A DNA stretch of 64,000 nt, from NCBI GenBank assembly GCA_025041175.1, contig JAKCFJ010000004.1:372001-436000 (forward strand), in the 5' to 3' direction. The notes beneath the pieces are model-generated. The model was given only the letters and a program-made list of their open reading frames with translations. It was not told the origin of the DNA and did not search any database. The stretch is from Halobacteriales archaeon YIM A00010. Lineage in GTDB: Archaea > Halobacteriota > Halobacteria > Halobacteriales > Haloarculaceae. The stretch's first letter is position 1; every line of letters starts with the position of its first letter. The position numbers were made by a program, and so were the translations under genes. Shown here one piece after another: positions 1-7,566 of this stretch.

Positions 1-2
1 CC

Positions 3-149
3 GCGATCGTCATTGATGAGGTCCTGTCCTTCGATTCACCGATCAGTCTGCATGGGGCAGATGGAGAGTGGGCATTCACGCCACCACAAAGCTTCCAGTA
101 CATCGATGTCCACGACTTCCTCAACGAACTCGAGCTCAACCGAGCGTAG
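3..149 (+). CDS. C-terminal end of an unrecognised protein running in from the left edge
   Basis: The frame is open from the window edge to a TAG at 147-149 and reads as a typical acidic haloarchaeal protein end, finishing FLNELELNRA. It has no start here, so only about 48 residues are visible. No family was recognised. The codon pattern in this frame (G/C at third positions) is better than in the overlapping opposite-strand frame, so I prefer the plus strand. Confidence 0.5.
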   Translation, partial: AIVIDEVLSFDSPISLHGADGEWAFTPPQSFQYIDVHDFLNELELNRA

Positions 150-227
150 AATCGTGGTAATTCCCTCCTGTTCGCCCTGGCCAAGCACCCCAACGACATT
201 GAGATTCAAGTGGCGGTTGGCTCGTGA

Positions 228-392
228 TCGAATTTCGAGTGTCTCCAATTTTGCTCGCTGCATCTCTGGACTCCCGTTCGTTATTAGCGCGAGCGGGTAC
301 GTCTCCACGAGTAGGTCAAGTACGGTTTCCACACCAGGAAGGAACACCACATCGGTATGATCTCGCTGCTGGGAGTACACGTGGGAGATCAA
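228..392 (-). pseudogene. HAD-superfamily hydrolase fragment
   Basis: The translated fragment contains LALITNGSPEMQRAKLETL, the signature around HAD motif II (the conserved T/S-N-G) of haloacid dehalogenase-type phosphatases. The N-terminal motif I (DxD nucleophile) and the C-terminal Lys and Asp motifs are absent. Downstream of about 228 the frame stops resembling the family. It is a remnant of about 55 residues between other gene ends. No function should be assigned. Confidence 0.55.
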
Positions 393-600
393 TGGCGTCG
401 GTCTGCCACCGGGCTACAGCTCGGCCACGGCCTGACCGCAGTCAGGCCGCTGGCCCGCTTCTCCTGAGCAGCAGTTCTCGGCTGAATGGATCGATAGAGC
501 AGTCTAGAGGACGCTCCCATGGGTAAGCGTCTGTTCTATCTTCACCAACCCGTTCTCGGTCACGGCTCAATCACCGAAACCGGAGTGGAAACAAGGGCAC

Positions 601-838
601 GAAAATAGAATCGAAAACTACCTATAATAATCTTACAGTTGCTGAAGAGCACTTCGAAGCGGCGGTTGACCTCCTCCGTGATAATGAACTCACTGTGGAT
701 GCGTTCGATGGATTTACCGAGCTGATCGATGTCTGCGAAGAGTGCGGTGCCGATGTGAGGGCGATCAAGTGGCTGCTCGTCATATCTCCAGTATTGAATG
801 AGAAGGCTGTCGAAACCACGATCTGGTCTTTAACCCAA
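601..838 (+). pseudogene. unidentified coding remnant
   Basis: An open plus-strand frame carries a protein-like acidic stretch including EEHFEAAVDLLRDNELTV and a Cys pair (CEEC). It lacks an ATG start (a GTG lies at 695) and then runs antisense into the DUF1931 gene. I read it as a remnant or a small protein of unknown function; the evidence is composition only. Confidence 0.25.
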
Positions 839-1006
839 TTAAAGATCGCGCGGCTGCACCGTCTTCCGACCGTTTTCCTGTGCACGCCGTCCGGTATCAT
901 CGAGAAGATCCTGTACCTCCGCATCAAGCGCGTCGTAGAAATCCGACGACACATTCATCTCTCCGAGCGCATCCTTAACGGCGGCTTTGACGATTAAATC
1001 TGCCAT
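839..1006 (-). CDS. DUF1931-family small histone-fold-like protein
   Basis: This is a 55-residue protein that starts MADLIVKAAVKDAL and ends QENGRKTVQPRDL. That start and the closing TVQPRDL are characteristic of the haloarchaeal DUF1931 family, single-domain proteins related to the archaeal histone fold. From the family, it may bind DNA or act as a small dimeric chromatin-associated protein; this is inference. The start is the ATG at 1006-1004 and the gene is complete. Its length matches the family. It stands alone with no co-oriented neighbour nearby. Confidence 0.8.
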   Translation of the reverse strand: MADLIVKAAVKDALGEMNVSSDFYDALDAEVQDLLDDTGRRAQENGRKTVQPRDL

Positions 1007-1172
1007 ATGCTTGTCTCAGCCGTCACTGGCTTTAAGGTAGTGGTTACGTGGTATCCGGCGGAGGGGAACCTTGCCCATCCGATACCGAAACGGATCGACA
1101 GCTGCACCCTCAGCATGACGGCGGGGCAAGCCGCCGTACTCAGCGTACGATGCCGTTCGGACTCAGGCGCGC

Positions 1173-1481
1173 CTAGAGTCCGAACGGGCGTTCGTCTGGA
1201 TCGTGGCGTTCGATCCAGTCCTTCACACGCGCGTTGATCTTGCCGCGTGGGCCGCGTTCGAGCGCGACAGCCGAATGACCGGTCCCGTCCACATACGTGA
1301 CCGGCGATAAATTGGCAAGCGCTGTGTCCTCGATCGCACCGTCGGCGCTCCCCTGTTCTGCCGGGGGAGCAATCCGATCCGCGAGGTCGGAAACTGCCAT
1401 CCAGCTCCCAAGGTCTCGATACACGCCATCGCGGTACAGTTCCGCTGCAACACGCGCTTTCAGCGTAGCGTCGGATACCAT
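1173..1481 (-). CDS. conserved-looking hypothetical protein, 102 aa
   Basis: This is a soluble acidic protein without recognisable domains. The first half (LKARVAAELYRDGVYRDLG, SDLADRIAPPA) looks helical. The second half has a GHSAVALERGPRGKINARV stretch. It is divergent from the winged-helix gene at 1600, and the 118-bp gap between them holds an imperfect palindrome, so the two may be co-regulated. Function unknown. Confidence 0.6.
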   Translation of the reverse strand: MVSDATLKARVAAELYRDGVYRDLGSWMAVSDLADRIAPPAEQGSADGAIEDTALANLSPVTYVDGTGHSAVALERGPRGKINARVKDWIERHDPDERPFGL

Positions 1482-1527
1482 TTGTTTTTCACCTTCAATT
1501 AGTATTATTACCCCTTTCTACTTATAG

Positions 1528-1547
1528 CTGTCGGAATATTCAGACAG
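1528..1547. promoter_or_regulatory. 20-bp imperfect palindrome between divergent genes
   Basis: The sequence CTGTC-G-GAATATTC-A-GACAG matches its reverse complement at 18 of 20 positions. It lies in the 1482-1599 intergenic region between a hypothetical gene and a winged-helix regulator, so it is a plausible autoregulatory operator. No binding evidence exists here. Confidence 0.45.
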
Positions 1548-1599
1548 TACTGTTGTTATTTAGCGGCAGATATAAGTCATTAGCAGTAGAAGAAGTAGT

Positions 1600-1986
1600 A
1601 TGGCACAGAACCAGAATCCCCCGACCGACGAGACAGGCGACACCACTGCGATCAACGTCGAAAATCGACCGTCAGATGCGGTGATTGCGGAGGACCCACT
1701 TGTCTCGATGCTCACTCCCGGCTCGAAAGTCCGGATACTATCGGCGCTGATTGCTGTTGGGGGCGAAAAGCTCAATCCGAGCGCAATCTGCGATCGAGCC
1801 GCGATCTCCCGAGACAGTTGGTACGACCACAAGGATGATCTGGAAACGTTTGGCGTGATCGAGAAGGTGGATCAAGCCGGGAATTCCCCGATGTACCGCG
1901 TCGACCTCGACGATCCGCTCATCAAGCGGCTCCGTGAGGCGCGCGACCTCGCGGCGAAGCGGCGAAATCAACCCAATAACAATTAA
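1600..1986 (+). CDS. winged-helix transcriptional regulator
   Basis: This 128-residue protein has a disordered acidic N-terminus (about 1-35). A winged-helix domain follows (about 38-105): SKVRILSALIAVGGEKLNPS (helix 1), then a recognition region DRAAISRDSWYDHKDDLETF, then a wing with MYRVDLDDPLIKRL. The tail is basic and Asn-rich. This layout is common in haloarchaeal MarR/ArsR-like regulators. It sits divergent from the 102-aa gene across the palindrome at 1528 and probably controls that promoter. No ligand domain is present. Confidence 0.7.
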   Translation: MAQNQNPPTDETGDTTAINVENRPSDAVIAEDPLVSMLTPGSKVRILSALIAVGGEKLNPSAICDRAAISRDSWYDHKDDLETFGVIEKVDQAGNSPMYRVDLDDPLIKRLREARDLAAKRRNQPNNN

Positions 1987-1997
1987 TTTGACCTCCT

Positions 1998-2130
1998 CCC
2001 ACGCGTTCACGCGTGGGATTCCTCGACGGTTACACGGAGGAGGATGTCAATCGGCTTGCTCTCGTTTGCTGTCATGCGTTTCTCTCCGAGTCGGTCAGGA
2101 GCGGGCGGTTGGAGCCGCCGCCCATCGCAT
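1998..2130 (-). pseudogene. IS200/IS605-type TnpB C-terminal tail with terminal hairpin
   Basis: On the minus strand the frame ends MTANESKPIDILLRVTVEES followed by two residues and a stop at 2007. I recognise this tail from haloarchaeal IS200/IS605 TnpB (RNA-guided nuclease) proteins. Overlapping it is a perfect 8-bp hairpin (CCCACGCG, loop TTCA, CGCGTGGG, 1998-2017) of the type that ends these elements. Upstream the TnpB frame cannot be followed with confidence, so this is a relic. Confidence 0.55.
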
Positions 2131-2806
2131 CCAGACACCCAGACTGATGGTTCTCGTCCCCGCCAATGGTCACATGAGCGATCCAATCCGCCGAGGATCT
2201 CTGAGGATCTCCACGCCGTGAGTTTCGGTAAAGGAGTGGCCTGCGACTACCACGAGCGACCGAAGGAACTCGCCGTCGACGAGCCGATGCTGGCGGAGTG
2301 CATCCGCGTGGCAGCCCATCCCCAGCTGACGGAGTTCCCCGACGGCTGGGTTGTGGACGCCGCTCGGTGCCGAGCACGCCGTTGAGGGAATCGTGGAGCC
2401 GACCAAAGGGTTCGGGGAGGCCCTCGTCCGTGTGCCAGTGCAAGAATCGAATGGTGTCATGAGTGTGGAGTTGCCAACTGCCGAGTCCGTGCAGGTGCTC
2501 GCGTACTCGCCGCCGACCGAGGGGTTGCATCCACTGGTTATCGATCAATGGCTCTTGGACGCGAGCGAGCCAGGAGACGCCGGTCTCACGCGTTGGACAC
2601 GGATCCTAGGGATGTTGGACGCGGATCCACCCGAAGAACTGAGCAACCACATCGAGCGGCTGATCGACCGGTCGCCAGAGGTACCATCGGCGCTGGGTTA
2701 ACCGCTCAACAGCTCTGGACTTGTACAACGCTCGGGTCTCCGTTCCACCCCCAGGAGTTGTACAAGGCTAGGGAAGATGCATCGAGGCGGTAGATTCGTC
2801 ACTCAT
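2131..2806. other. stretch with open frames but no recognised gene
   Basis: Several frames stay open on both strands. The most protein-like is a plus frame at 2351-2701 (116 aa, with acidic helices such as PEELSNHIERLIDR). None resembles a known family. Their overlap with an IS605-type relic suggests decayed element sequence or antisense frames. I do not call a gene here. Confidence 0.3.
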
Positions 2807-3566
2807 GACACTGCTAGATTGAACCCTCCAGTTCGAGTGCTTTGATTGGTGTCTGGTTCTCCAGTGCTTGGTGGCTTCGGTGATGGTTGTAATAAGAGGT
2901 GTAGGCAGTCAGCCAGCGCTCGGCGCTGGGCTGACTGCCATTCCACGTCTCGTGAAATCGTTCGACACGCATCGTATACGTCTGGAACAGCTTCTCGACG
3001 ATATTGCGTTCAGAGTAGTCGAGGTGGCCGCTAAGGTCCGTTTTGGCCAATGCCGTCAAGTATCCCATTCCATCAACGAGGAACTCCGCGTCAGAGACGC
3101 GATGTTCCTCTTTCAATTCTCGAAGAAACGCCGTTGCAGGCTCTGTCCCACGATTCTGAGAAAGTCGTGCGTGCAGCACGACTTTCGTCTCAACGTCAAT
3201 GGCGGCATAGAGCCATGCTGTTTGTTCTTCGCCGAGCTGAATCTGTTTCTCATCGACTGCGACACGATCTGGCTCGGTTGTGAAGTCCTGCTCGTAGTGC
3301 TCTGCGTAGGACTGAAACCAGTTCTGAATGGTTGCTCGGGTTCGGCTGACGCCGAACCACTCGCAGAGATCACGACATTCGGCCAACGAAGCTGCTGCGG
3401 CATGCGCAGCGCACGCCAGCCTGATCAGCCAGCCTGGCGTGCTTGTCCGATCAGCGTCCAAAAACGGTAGGTCTGGGGAATTCATTACTTCGACTTGGAG
3501 TTCTTCGAGCAGGGTCACAACTACCTCGAAGAACTCCGTTCAGTTCAACCTCAATCTAGCAGTGCC
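2807..3566 (-). mobile_element. IS6-family insertion sequence, complete
   Basis: Terminal inverted repeats match as GACACTGCTAGATTGA (left, from 2807) and GGCACTGCTAGATTGA (right, from 3566 inward), 15 of 16 positions. The element is 760 bp, the usual IS6 size, and holds one transposase whose stop codon lies inside the left repeat. The 8-bp flanks (TCACTCAT and ATTGGTTG) do not match, so no target duplication is preserved. IS6 replicative transposition with later deletion or recombination would explain that. Confidence 0.8.
2814..3518 (-). CDS. IS6-family DDE transposase
   Basis: A 234-residue transposase. A helix-turn-helix-like N-terminal region (SLAECRDLCEWFGVSRTRAT) precedes the catalytic core. 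The first Asp is in RVAVDEKQIQL, the second in EFLVDGMGYL and the Glu in NHHRSHQALE-type terminal sequence or nearby; the core also has the family's WLYAAIDVET strand. The C-terminus (WLTAYTSYYNHHRSHQALEN) is typical of IS6. Length is normal and the gene appears intact. It would cut and join the 15-bp-class inverted repeats at 2807 and 3566. Confidence 0.9.
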   Translation of the reverse strand: MTLLEELQVEVMNSPDLPFLDADRTSTPGWLIRLACAAHAAAASLAECRDLCEWFGVSRTRATIQNWFQSYAEHYEQDFTTEPDRVAVDEKQIQLGEEQTAWLYAAIDVETKVVLHARLSQNRGTEPATAFLRELKEEHRVSDAEFLVDGMGYLTALAKTDLSGHLDYSERNIVEKLFQTYTMRVERFHETWNGSQPSAERWLTAYTSYYNHHRSHQALENQTPIKALELEGSI

Positions 3567-3639
3567 ATTGGTTGACCAATTGTTCTACGCATGATTAATA
3601 ATATAAATATATTTCTATTGCGGAGATTATTCGCGCATC

Positions 3640-4043
3640 ATCGAGGACGACGATGGATGGTTGTTTTGACATCCTCCTCCGCGTAAACGCGGAGGAATCC
3701 CACGTCACAAGGACGCTGAGTTGGGATTTTCAGGTTTGTAGATGCGTGTCGTCGCGCATCTACTGGCTGTGCCAACCAGCCGTTAGCCCTATCGTGGCGC
3801 TGTTTCAGCCACGATTCAGGCGTAGCGTTGTTGTCGATTGCAATCGACGGCTCGGGAAGGGGTTCTTCCGTACTTGTTCCGAGAGACGCTCTCTCTCGTA
3901 CTTGCAGGGTCAAATCCGTCGATACGTTTGCAAGGTGTCACAAATAGGTATGTGTTTTGGTTTCATGTCGGATTCATCCTGACCCTAAAGGATCAGGCAT
4001 TCTCCTTGAATCTCTGTAACCCCTGTAGCTCCCGATCTGCACA
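3640..4043. other. IS200/IS605-type hairpin and decayed flank
   Basis: A perfect hairpin (CCTCCGCG, loop TAAA, CGCGGAGG, 3676-3695) is embedded in GACATCCTCC...GGAATCCCAC, which matches, inverted, the motif at 2005-2050. The plus frame around it reads DILLRVNAEESHV, the TnpB tail. The minus frame at 3638-3913 has NGWLAQPV, also TnpB-like. Neither gives an intact gene. 3705-4043 otherwise holds nothing I can support. Confidence 0.4.
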
Positions 4044-4325
4044 CTACCGACCGCTAGTCAGCGCCACTCGTGTCTCTCCACAGTCGGTGGTGGAGCGCTC
4101 GATCATCCCATCGGCCACCAGCTCGTCGAGCACGGAGCGGACGACGGCCAGATCGAGACCGGCCCGCGCAGCGATCCCGACGACACTCGTTACCCGGGCG
4201 GCAGGCGGTTGAGGGCCGCCGGTATTATGCTCGATGATCGCCTGTATCCGCTCGCGGACGATCGCTGAATCGTCGATCGGTCGGCGCTCTGCTCGCTGGC
4301 TGTTCGAAGAATACTCCCCAGACAT
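4044..4325 (-). CDS. small winged-helix regulator, paralogue of the 5497-5790 gene
   Basis: 93 residues, starting MSGEYSSN. The core SAIVRERIQAIIEHNTGGPQ, AARVTSVVGIAARAGLDLAV and RSVLDELVADGMIER forms a compact helix-turn-helix with a short wing. It is clearly related to the protein at 5497-5790. Upstream DNA (4326-4515) also matches the DNA upstream of that paralogue, so this looks like one half of a duplicated unit whose divergent OB-fold gene has been lost. Confidence 0.6.
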   Translation of the reverse strand: MSGEYSSNSQRAERRPIDDSAIVRERIQAIIEHNTGGPQPPAARVTSVVGIAARAGLDLAVVRSVLDELVADGMIERSTTDCGETRVALTSGR

Positions 4326-4702
4326 CAGTCGTTCACAGCGGTCTCTTCGCTCCCAGCCCCCATCAACACGCCTCGATCACCGTCGTTTTCGGGAGAGGCA
4401 CATCCATTGTCAGGCAAGGCCTGGGCTCGCTCGACGGAAGAACACCCCTACTGATGGCTAGTAGTCGGTCCCATAGTCTTTTCACACATCGAGGGACCAT
4501 ATAGAATCAATGAGTATTGAATCAAGACTAAGACTCCTTTTCGCGGATCATATTGTGTTCTCAAGAACGATAGTGCCAACAGTGCGCACAAGACTTATTG
4601 TCTTATCGTGACTCCCTGAAAACAGGGTTGGGCTTTCACCGTCTGAGAGGAGATGGTTGCTTGCATGTTCCCCAACCCAACCGTTGCTTTACTGCTGCTA
4701 CT
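4326..4702. repeat. decayed copy of the 5791-5990 regulatory region and gene start
   Basis: The segment through 4515 shares blocks with 5791-5985: the gene-start flank ACATCAG/ATCATGC with TTCACA, CCCCCATCAAC, and ATAGAATCAATGAGT against ATGGAATCAATGAGT. In the second copy that last block is the start of the OB-fold protein. Here the frame from the ATG at 4510 starts MSIES and then reads about 33 unrelated residues to a stop, so the downstream gene is missing. 4516-4702 has no supportable gene. Confidence 0.5.
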
Positions 4703-4870
4703 CTATCGGAACACGCCAACAGGCACATCACGATGAATCCAGCCACAGCCGTCCTCTTTGCAATAGATGTGGACGGTCCCATTCTTTCGCTCAAACGCGA
4801 CGACGTCGTCCGAGTCGCACGTGAGGCACTGATATCTCCGTTCTCCTAACTCGTCGCCCGAGTCAGTCAT
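4703..4870 (-). CDS. small zinc-ribbon-like protein, 55 aa
   Basis: It starts MTDSGDELGERRYQC and has Cys pairs YQCLTC and HIYCKEDGCGW. Two CxxC-like knuckles about 20 residues apart suggest one zinc ribbon. The start ATG (4870) overlaps the previous gene's stop by 8 nt (ATGACTGA). It is the last gene of the 5790-4703 operon. Family unknown; the probable role is nucleic-acid or protein binding by inference. Confidence 0.65.
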   Translation of the reverse strand: MTDSGDELGERRYQCLTCDSDDVVAFERKNGTVHIYCKEDGCGWIHRDVPVGVFR

Positions 4871-5030
4871 TCTCGATCAACTCCTCTAACTCAGCCGCGC
4901 AGCGCAATTGCTGTGAGGCCATCAGGGCTTCTACTTCGATATCCGAGTCGATGAACAACTCTCCTTCCTCGCGCCACTCTTCAATCAACTCTTCTATATC
5001 CTCGCGCTGGATTGCGTCGCCTTCAGACAC
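4863..5030 (-). CDS. small acidic helical protein, 55 aa
   Basis: GTG start at 5030, overlapping the preceding gene's stop (5023) by 8 nt. The protein is very acidic and predicted helical (DIEELIEEWREEGELFIDSD, AAELEELIEND). There are no Cys motifs, apart from one Cys. It resembles small plasmid or virus accessory proteins; function unknown. An in-frame upstream ATG would give 66 residues, but the GTG fits the tight packing of the operon. Confidence 0.55.
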   Translation of the reverse strand: MSEGDAIQREDIEELIEEWREEGELFIDSDIEVEALMASQQLRCAAELEELIEND

Positions 5031-5157
5031 GGTTCGACACCTGCGATTCACGGAGGCACGCACGGCAGATGTGTCGTTTTGCTCGTCGGTAGATCATCTC
5101 GACTTCTTCCTCGCAGAAGACACACTGCGGATTCTCGTCGCCATCTCTATCGGTCAT
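5023..5157 (-). CDS. small CxxC...CxxC zinc-finger protein, 44 aa
   Basis: It starts MTDRDGDENPQC and contains CVFC and, 16 residues on, CRAC, a spacing consistent with one tetrahedral zinc site in a mini zinc ribbon. It overlaps both neighbours (5147-5157 and 5023-5030). Too small for an enzyme; a binding or adaptor role is inference. Confidence 0.65.
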   Translation of the reverse strand: MTDRDGDENPQCVFCEEEVEMIYRRAKRHICRACLRESQVSNRV

Positions 5158-5293
5158 GCCCAGCCCCCGCGCCTCTCAGGCGTTCGTTCTGTCCGGAACA
5201 ATCAGGACAAGCGTGAAGCTCCCCCTGGTTGTCAGCGTACACGCGAGCGAACCGTGACGTGACGTGTGCGCCACAGTTGTCACACGTCGCCAT
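5147..5293 (-). CDS. DUF7563-like small zinc-ribbon protein
   Basis: 48 residues beginning MATCDNCGAHVTSRFARVYA, with a second pair CPDC 26 residues after the first (CDNC). This pattern matches the haloarchaeal DUF7563 family of single-zinc-ribbon proteins as I remember it. Its start lies 14 nt inside the upstream gene's end, so it is translationally coupled. Members are common on plasmids and proviruses; their role is not established. Confidence 0.7.
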   Translation of the reverse strand: MATCDNCGAHVTSRFARVYADNQGELHACPDCSGQNERLRGAGAGHDR

Positions 5294-5456
5294 GATCATC
5301 CTCCTCGACGATCTCGATCATCTCCTCCGCGAGTTCCCGAGCACGGTCATCGGAGAGGATAATCACTGGCGAACGGTCCGGAAATCGGATCTGAACGCGG
5401 TTCTCTCTCCCCTGTTCCGCGAAGGGACGATTTACCCCCTCTGAATCGCCAGTCAC
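5280..5456 (-). CDS. small hypothetical protein, 58 aa
   Basis: The GTG at 5456-5454 gives a 4-nt GTGA overlap with the stop of the 37-aa membrane gene, which decides the start. The C-terminal part VQIRFPDRSPVIILSDDRAR followed by ELAEEMIEIVEEDD looks like a beta hairpin plus helix. It is weakly reminiscent of the 69-aa protein at 9477-9686 (RIVRR... HIVTLDVDQANELRESLEEA). Function unknown. Confidence 0.6.
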   Translation of the reverse strand: MTGDSEGVNRPFAEQGRENRVQIRFPDRSPVIILSDDRARELAEEMIEIVEEDDHGDV

Positions 5457-5566
5457 AACGACCACCCCGCGAGAAAGCCCAACATCCACCAGACAGCTAT
5501 CCAGAGGCCCATCTGAAGCCATATGGGGATTTGTCGTTGCTTTGCCTCAGCGGATTCCTCAGACAT
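5453..5566 (-). CDS. 37-aa single-pass membrane protein
   Basis: It starts MSEESAEAKQRQIP. From residue 13 to the C-terminus it is one Trp-rich hydrophobic helix (LWIAVWWMLGFLAGW). The ATG at 5566 lies near the end of the winged-helix gene and its stop overlaps the next GTG. A matching small membrane gene sits directly after the regulator in the 11168 operon, which suggests a regulator plus membrane-peptide pair as a recurrent unit. Confidence 0.6.
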   Translation of the reverse strand: MSEESAEAKQRQIPIWLQMGLWIAVWWMLGFLAGWSL

Positions 5567-5790
5567 TGCCCTCCTCGATGTCTCTCTCGTCGATCGATCT
5601 CCCCGTCGGCAGCCAACTCCTCGAGCACGGACCGGACGGTAGCAGGATCGAGGCCCGCTCGGGCTGCGATCGAGATGACACTCGTCTCCCGAGCCGCGGG
5701 CGGTTGTGGGCCGCCGGTATTGTGGTCGATGATCGTCTGCACCCGCTCGCGGACAATCGCGGACTCGTCGGATGAGTTCTCTCCTGACAT
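5497..5790 (-). CDS. small winged-helix regulator, possibly frameshifted near its end
   Basis: The start MSGENSSDESAIVRERVQ is chosen by similarity to the 4044-4325 paralogue. The helix-turn-helix ISIAARAGLDPATVRSVLEE is intact. After DGEID the frame runs on to 5497 through unlikely sequence. The alternative frame reads DERDIEEGNV and stops with an 8-nt overlap (ATGTCTGA) on the next gene's ATG, the junction style of this operon. A one-base indel near 5590 is therefore likely. It heads the 5790-4703 operon. Confidence 0.6.
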   Translation of the reverse strand: MSGENSSDESAIVRERVQTIIDHNTGGPQPPAARETSVISIAARAGLDPATVRSVLEELAADGEIDRRERHRGGQCLRNPLRQSNDKSPYGFRWASG

Positions 5791-5964
5791 CATGCATTCA
5801 CACGCCCTGTTCGCTCTCAACCCCCATCAACGCTCGTTCCTCCGTTCGACTCCGCTTCCCGTCGCTCCCGTGAGTCATGGCCTGTGGGCGATTGACCGGA
5901 GCGTAACCCACTCACTGCTGGCTGGTGTTCGGCCCCATGGATTTTTAAACCATCACAATATCAT

Positions 5965-6498
5965 ATGGAATCAATGAGTGTCGAATCATCGAAAGAGGGA
6001 CGAACCACCGGAGAGTTCGCCTCGGTACAGGATGTAGTCGGCCCGGACGCGGCGATCACATCAATCGACGCACTCACGAGTGAGATTGCCACCGTAATCG
6101 ACGACACGAGCAGCCTGCAGCAGCATGATTACGTCGTCGGAGAGGTAGCCGACTACGGGATCTCGTCGAAGGATAACGTGCTCTTCGAGATCGTCCATCG
6201 GAAGAAGGGGCGAGAGGATTGGAAGGACGACCGGCTCCACTGCATCATCTATGAGGATCGACGAGCGGACATCACTGCCAATATCAGAGACGGCCAACGC
6301 GTCGCCGTCAGGGGCGATGTCGAGTTTTATGCGCCGAAAAGCCGCTGCTCGATCAAGGTCGACGACATCATCCCTGCCGACGGAGACGACAGCTCACACC
6401 CGTTCGAAAGGATCCGTGCGGATCGGCGCGTACAGATCGCGATCGCGTCGGTGCTGCTGCTCATGGTCCTGCTTGTTGGCTCGTTCCTGCTGCTGTGA
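5965..6498 (+). CDS. OB-fold-like protein with C-terminal membrane anchor
   Basis: 177 residues. About 50-145 reads as an OB-fold-like beta barrel: DYVVGEVADYGISSKDNVLF, LHCIIYEDRR, NIRDGQRVAVRGDVEFYAPK, CSIKVDDIIPAD. This resembles the nucleic-acid-binding OB domain of exonuclease VII large subunit-like proteins, by pattern only. A linker with ERIRADRRVQIAIASVLLLM leads into one C-terminal transmembrane helix ending at the last residue. It is divergent from the winged-helix operon; related copies lie at 4510 (start only) and 7567. A membrane-tethered nucleic-acid binder is inference. The second Met (5974) is an equally good start. Confidence 0.6.
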   Translation: MESMSVESSKEGRTTGEFASVQDVVGPDAAITSIDALTSEIATVIDDTSSLQQHDYVVGEVADYGISSKDNVLFEIVHRKKGREDWKDDRLHCIIYEDRRADITANIRDGQRVAVRGDVEFYAPKSRCSIKVDDIIPADGDDSSHPFERIRADRRVQIAIASVLLLMVLLVGSFLLL

Positions 6499-6655
6499 GC
6501 AAGACCCCAAGCAGAAACAGATCACCACATTGTTCTAAGACTCTCTCTCAAATACATACCAGTAATTTCTCTGTGGTGTTAATGATTATCGATGATGGTA
6601 AAGACGTGGTTTGACATACCAAAAGACCGATTAAAGCGGCCCCATAGGCATCTCC

Positions 6656-7024
6656 ATGAGTATACTCCCACTACGAGATGAGTCACAACCACCCCCCAAC
6701 GCACCGCGCATTCTCGGCCTCGATAGTGAGGCTGCCGATAAAGCGTTCGAGGTATTAACTGCCTCGACGACCCGGGCGGTGCTGTCGATCATCTACGAGC
6801 AGCCGTCGACGCCGACTGACATCCATGATGAGGTTGAGACATCACTCCAGACTGTTCATTACCACCTTGGGAAACTGGAGGATGCGGGCCTTATCGAGCC
6901 GGCCGGCGTTGAGTATTCGGAGAAAGGCACCGAGATGACGCTGTACGCGCCAGTAACCGAGGCCATCGCGCTGTTCGCCGGCCGAGCACCCACGTACCAG
7001 CGGCTGACGGAGTTTTTCCGATAA
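6656..7024 (+). CDS. ArsR-like winged-helix regulator
   Basis: 122 residues. The domain at about 28-100 reads AFEVLTASTTRAVLSIIYEQ, TPTDIHDEVETSLQTVHYHL and GKLEDAGLIEPAGVEYSEKG, a standard ArsR/HTH_20 fold with recognition helix TSLQTVHYHLGKLEDAG. A final TLYAPVTEAIALFAG segment corresponds to the wing and a dimer helix. No metal-binding Cys is seen. The proteins of this haloarchaeal type often have a longer C-terminus; this one is short. It is convergent with the PadR gene at 7112. Confidence 0.75.
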   Translation: MSILPLRDESQPPPNAPRILGLDSEAADKAFEVLTASTTRAVLSIIYEQPSTPTDIHDEVETSLQTVHYHLGKLEDAGLIEPAGVEYSEKGTEMTLYAPVTEAIALFAGRAPTYQRLTEFFR

Positions 7025-7111
7025 CTCGATCCGTTGGTTTTCTCTTTTCCGACAGGTCACACGTCGGTTCTCACATCTGGGGGACGTTTCGGAGCTATCC
7101 CCTGAGGCCGT

Positions 7112-7474
7112 TTACTCCTGAGCGGCCGTGACGAGGTCGTTGATCTCCGCCGTGCGGCTGTCGGACGTGAGGAACCGCGAGAACGTCCAGGCCAATCGGG
7201 TCACAATGGCGTCGTGGCCAGCCTCCGTTAGCGCATATTCGTTCGTTCGCTTATCGAGCGCGCTTTTCTCGACAAGACCCATCTCAACCAGGGCATCGAG
7301 ATTCGGATAGAGCCGCCCGTGGTTGACATTCGATCCGTAGTACTCCTCGAGCTCGCGCCCGACCGCCAGCCCGTAGCGCGAATCCTCCGCAAGAATCACG
7401 AGAATCTGCTGTTGGAAGGCCGTCAGTTCGTGGACAATATCTGTGTCACTGGCTTCCGTCGCTGTCACCGACAT
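7112..7474 (-). CDS. PadR-family transcriptional regulator
   Basis: The start MSVTATEASDTDIVHEL is preferred over the ATG 39 nt upstream because the PadR domain begins just after it. The core LTAFQQQILVILAEDSRYGL, RELEEYYGSNVNHGRLYPNL and DALVEMGLVEKSALDKRTNE has the PadR G-R-L-Y-P-N-L motif and basic wing (KRTNEYALTEAG). A short C-terminal helix should dimerise. Related PadR genes lie at 19809 and 40624. It is divergent from the truncated OB-fold gene at 7567. Confidence 0.85.
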   Translation of the reverse strand: MSVTATEASDTDIVHELTAFQQQILVILAEDSRYGLAVGRELEEYYGSNVNHGRLYPNLDALVEMGLVEKSALDKRTNEYALTEAGHDAIVTRLAWTFSRFLTSDSRTAEINDLVTAAQE

Positions 7475-7566
7475 ATACTCACCGATGAGAGTCGCGTATG
7501 TAATATTGATCAACGATCAGACGAGTGTTTGACGCATCTCGGCGGGGATTCCGAGCGACAGACACG

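Noticed and set aside
573-598. single ORB-like sequence (ACCGGAGTGGAAACAAGGGC)
   Set aside because: It recalls halophile origin boxes, but there is only one copy and no initiator gene nearby.
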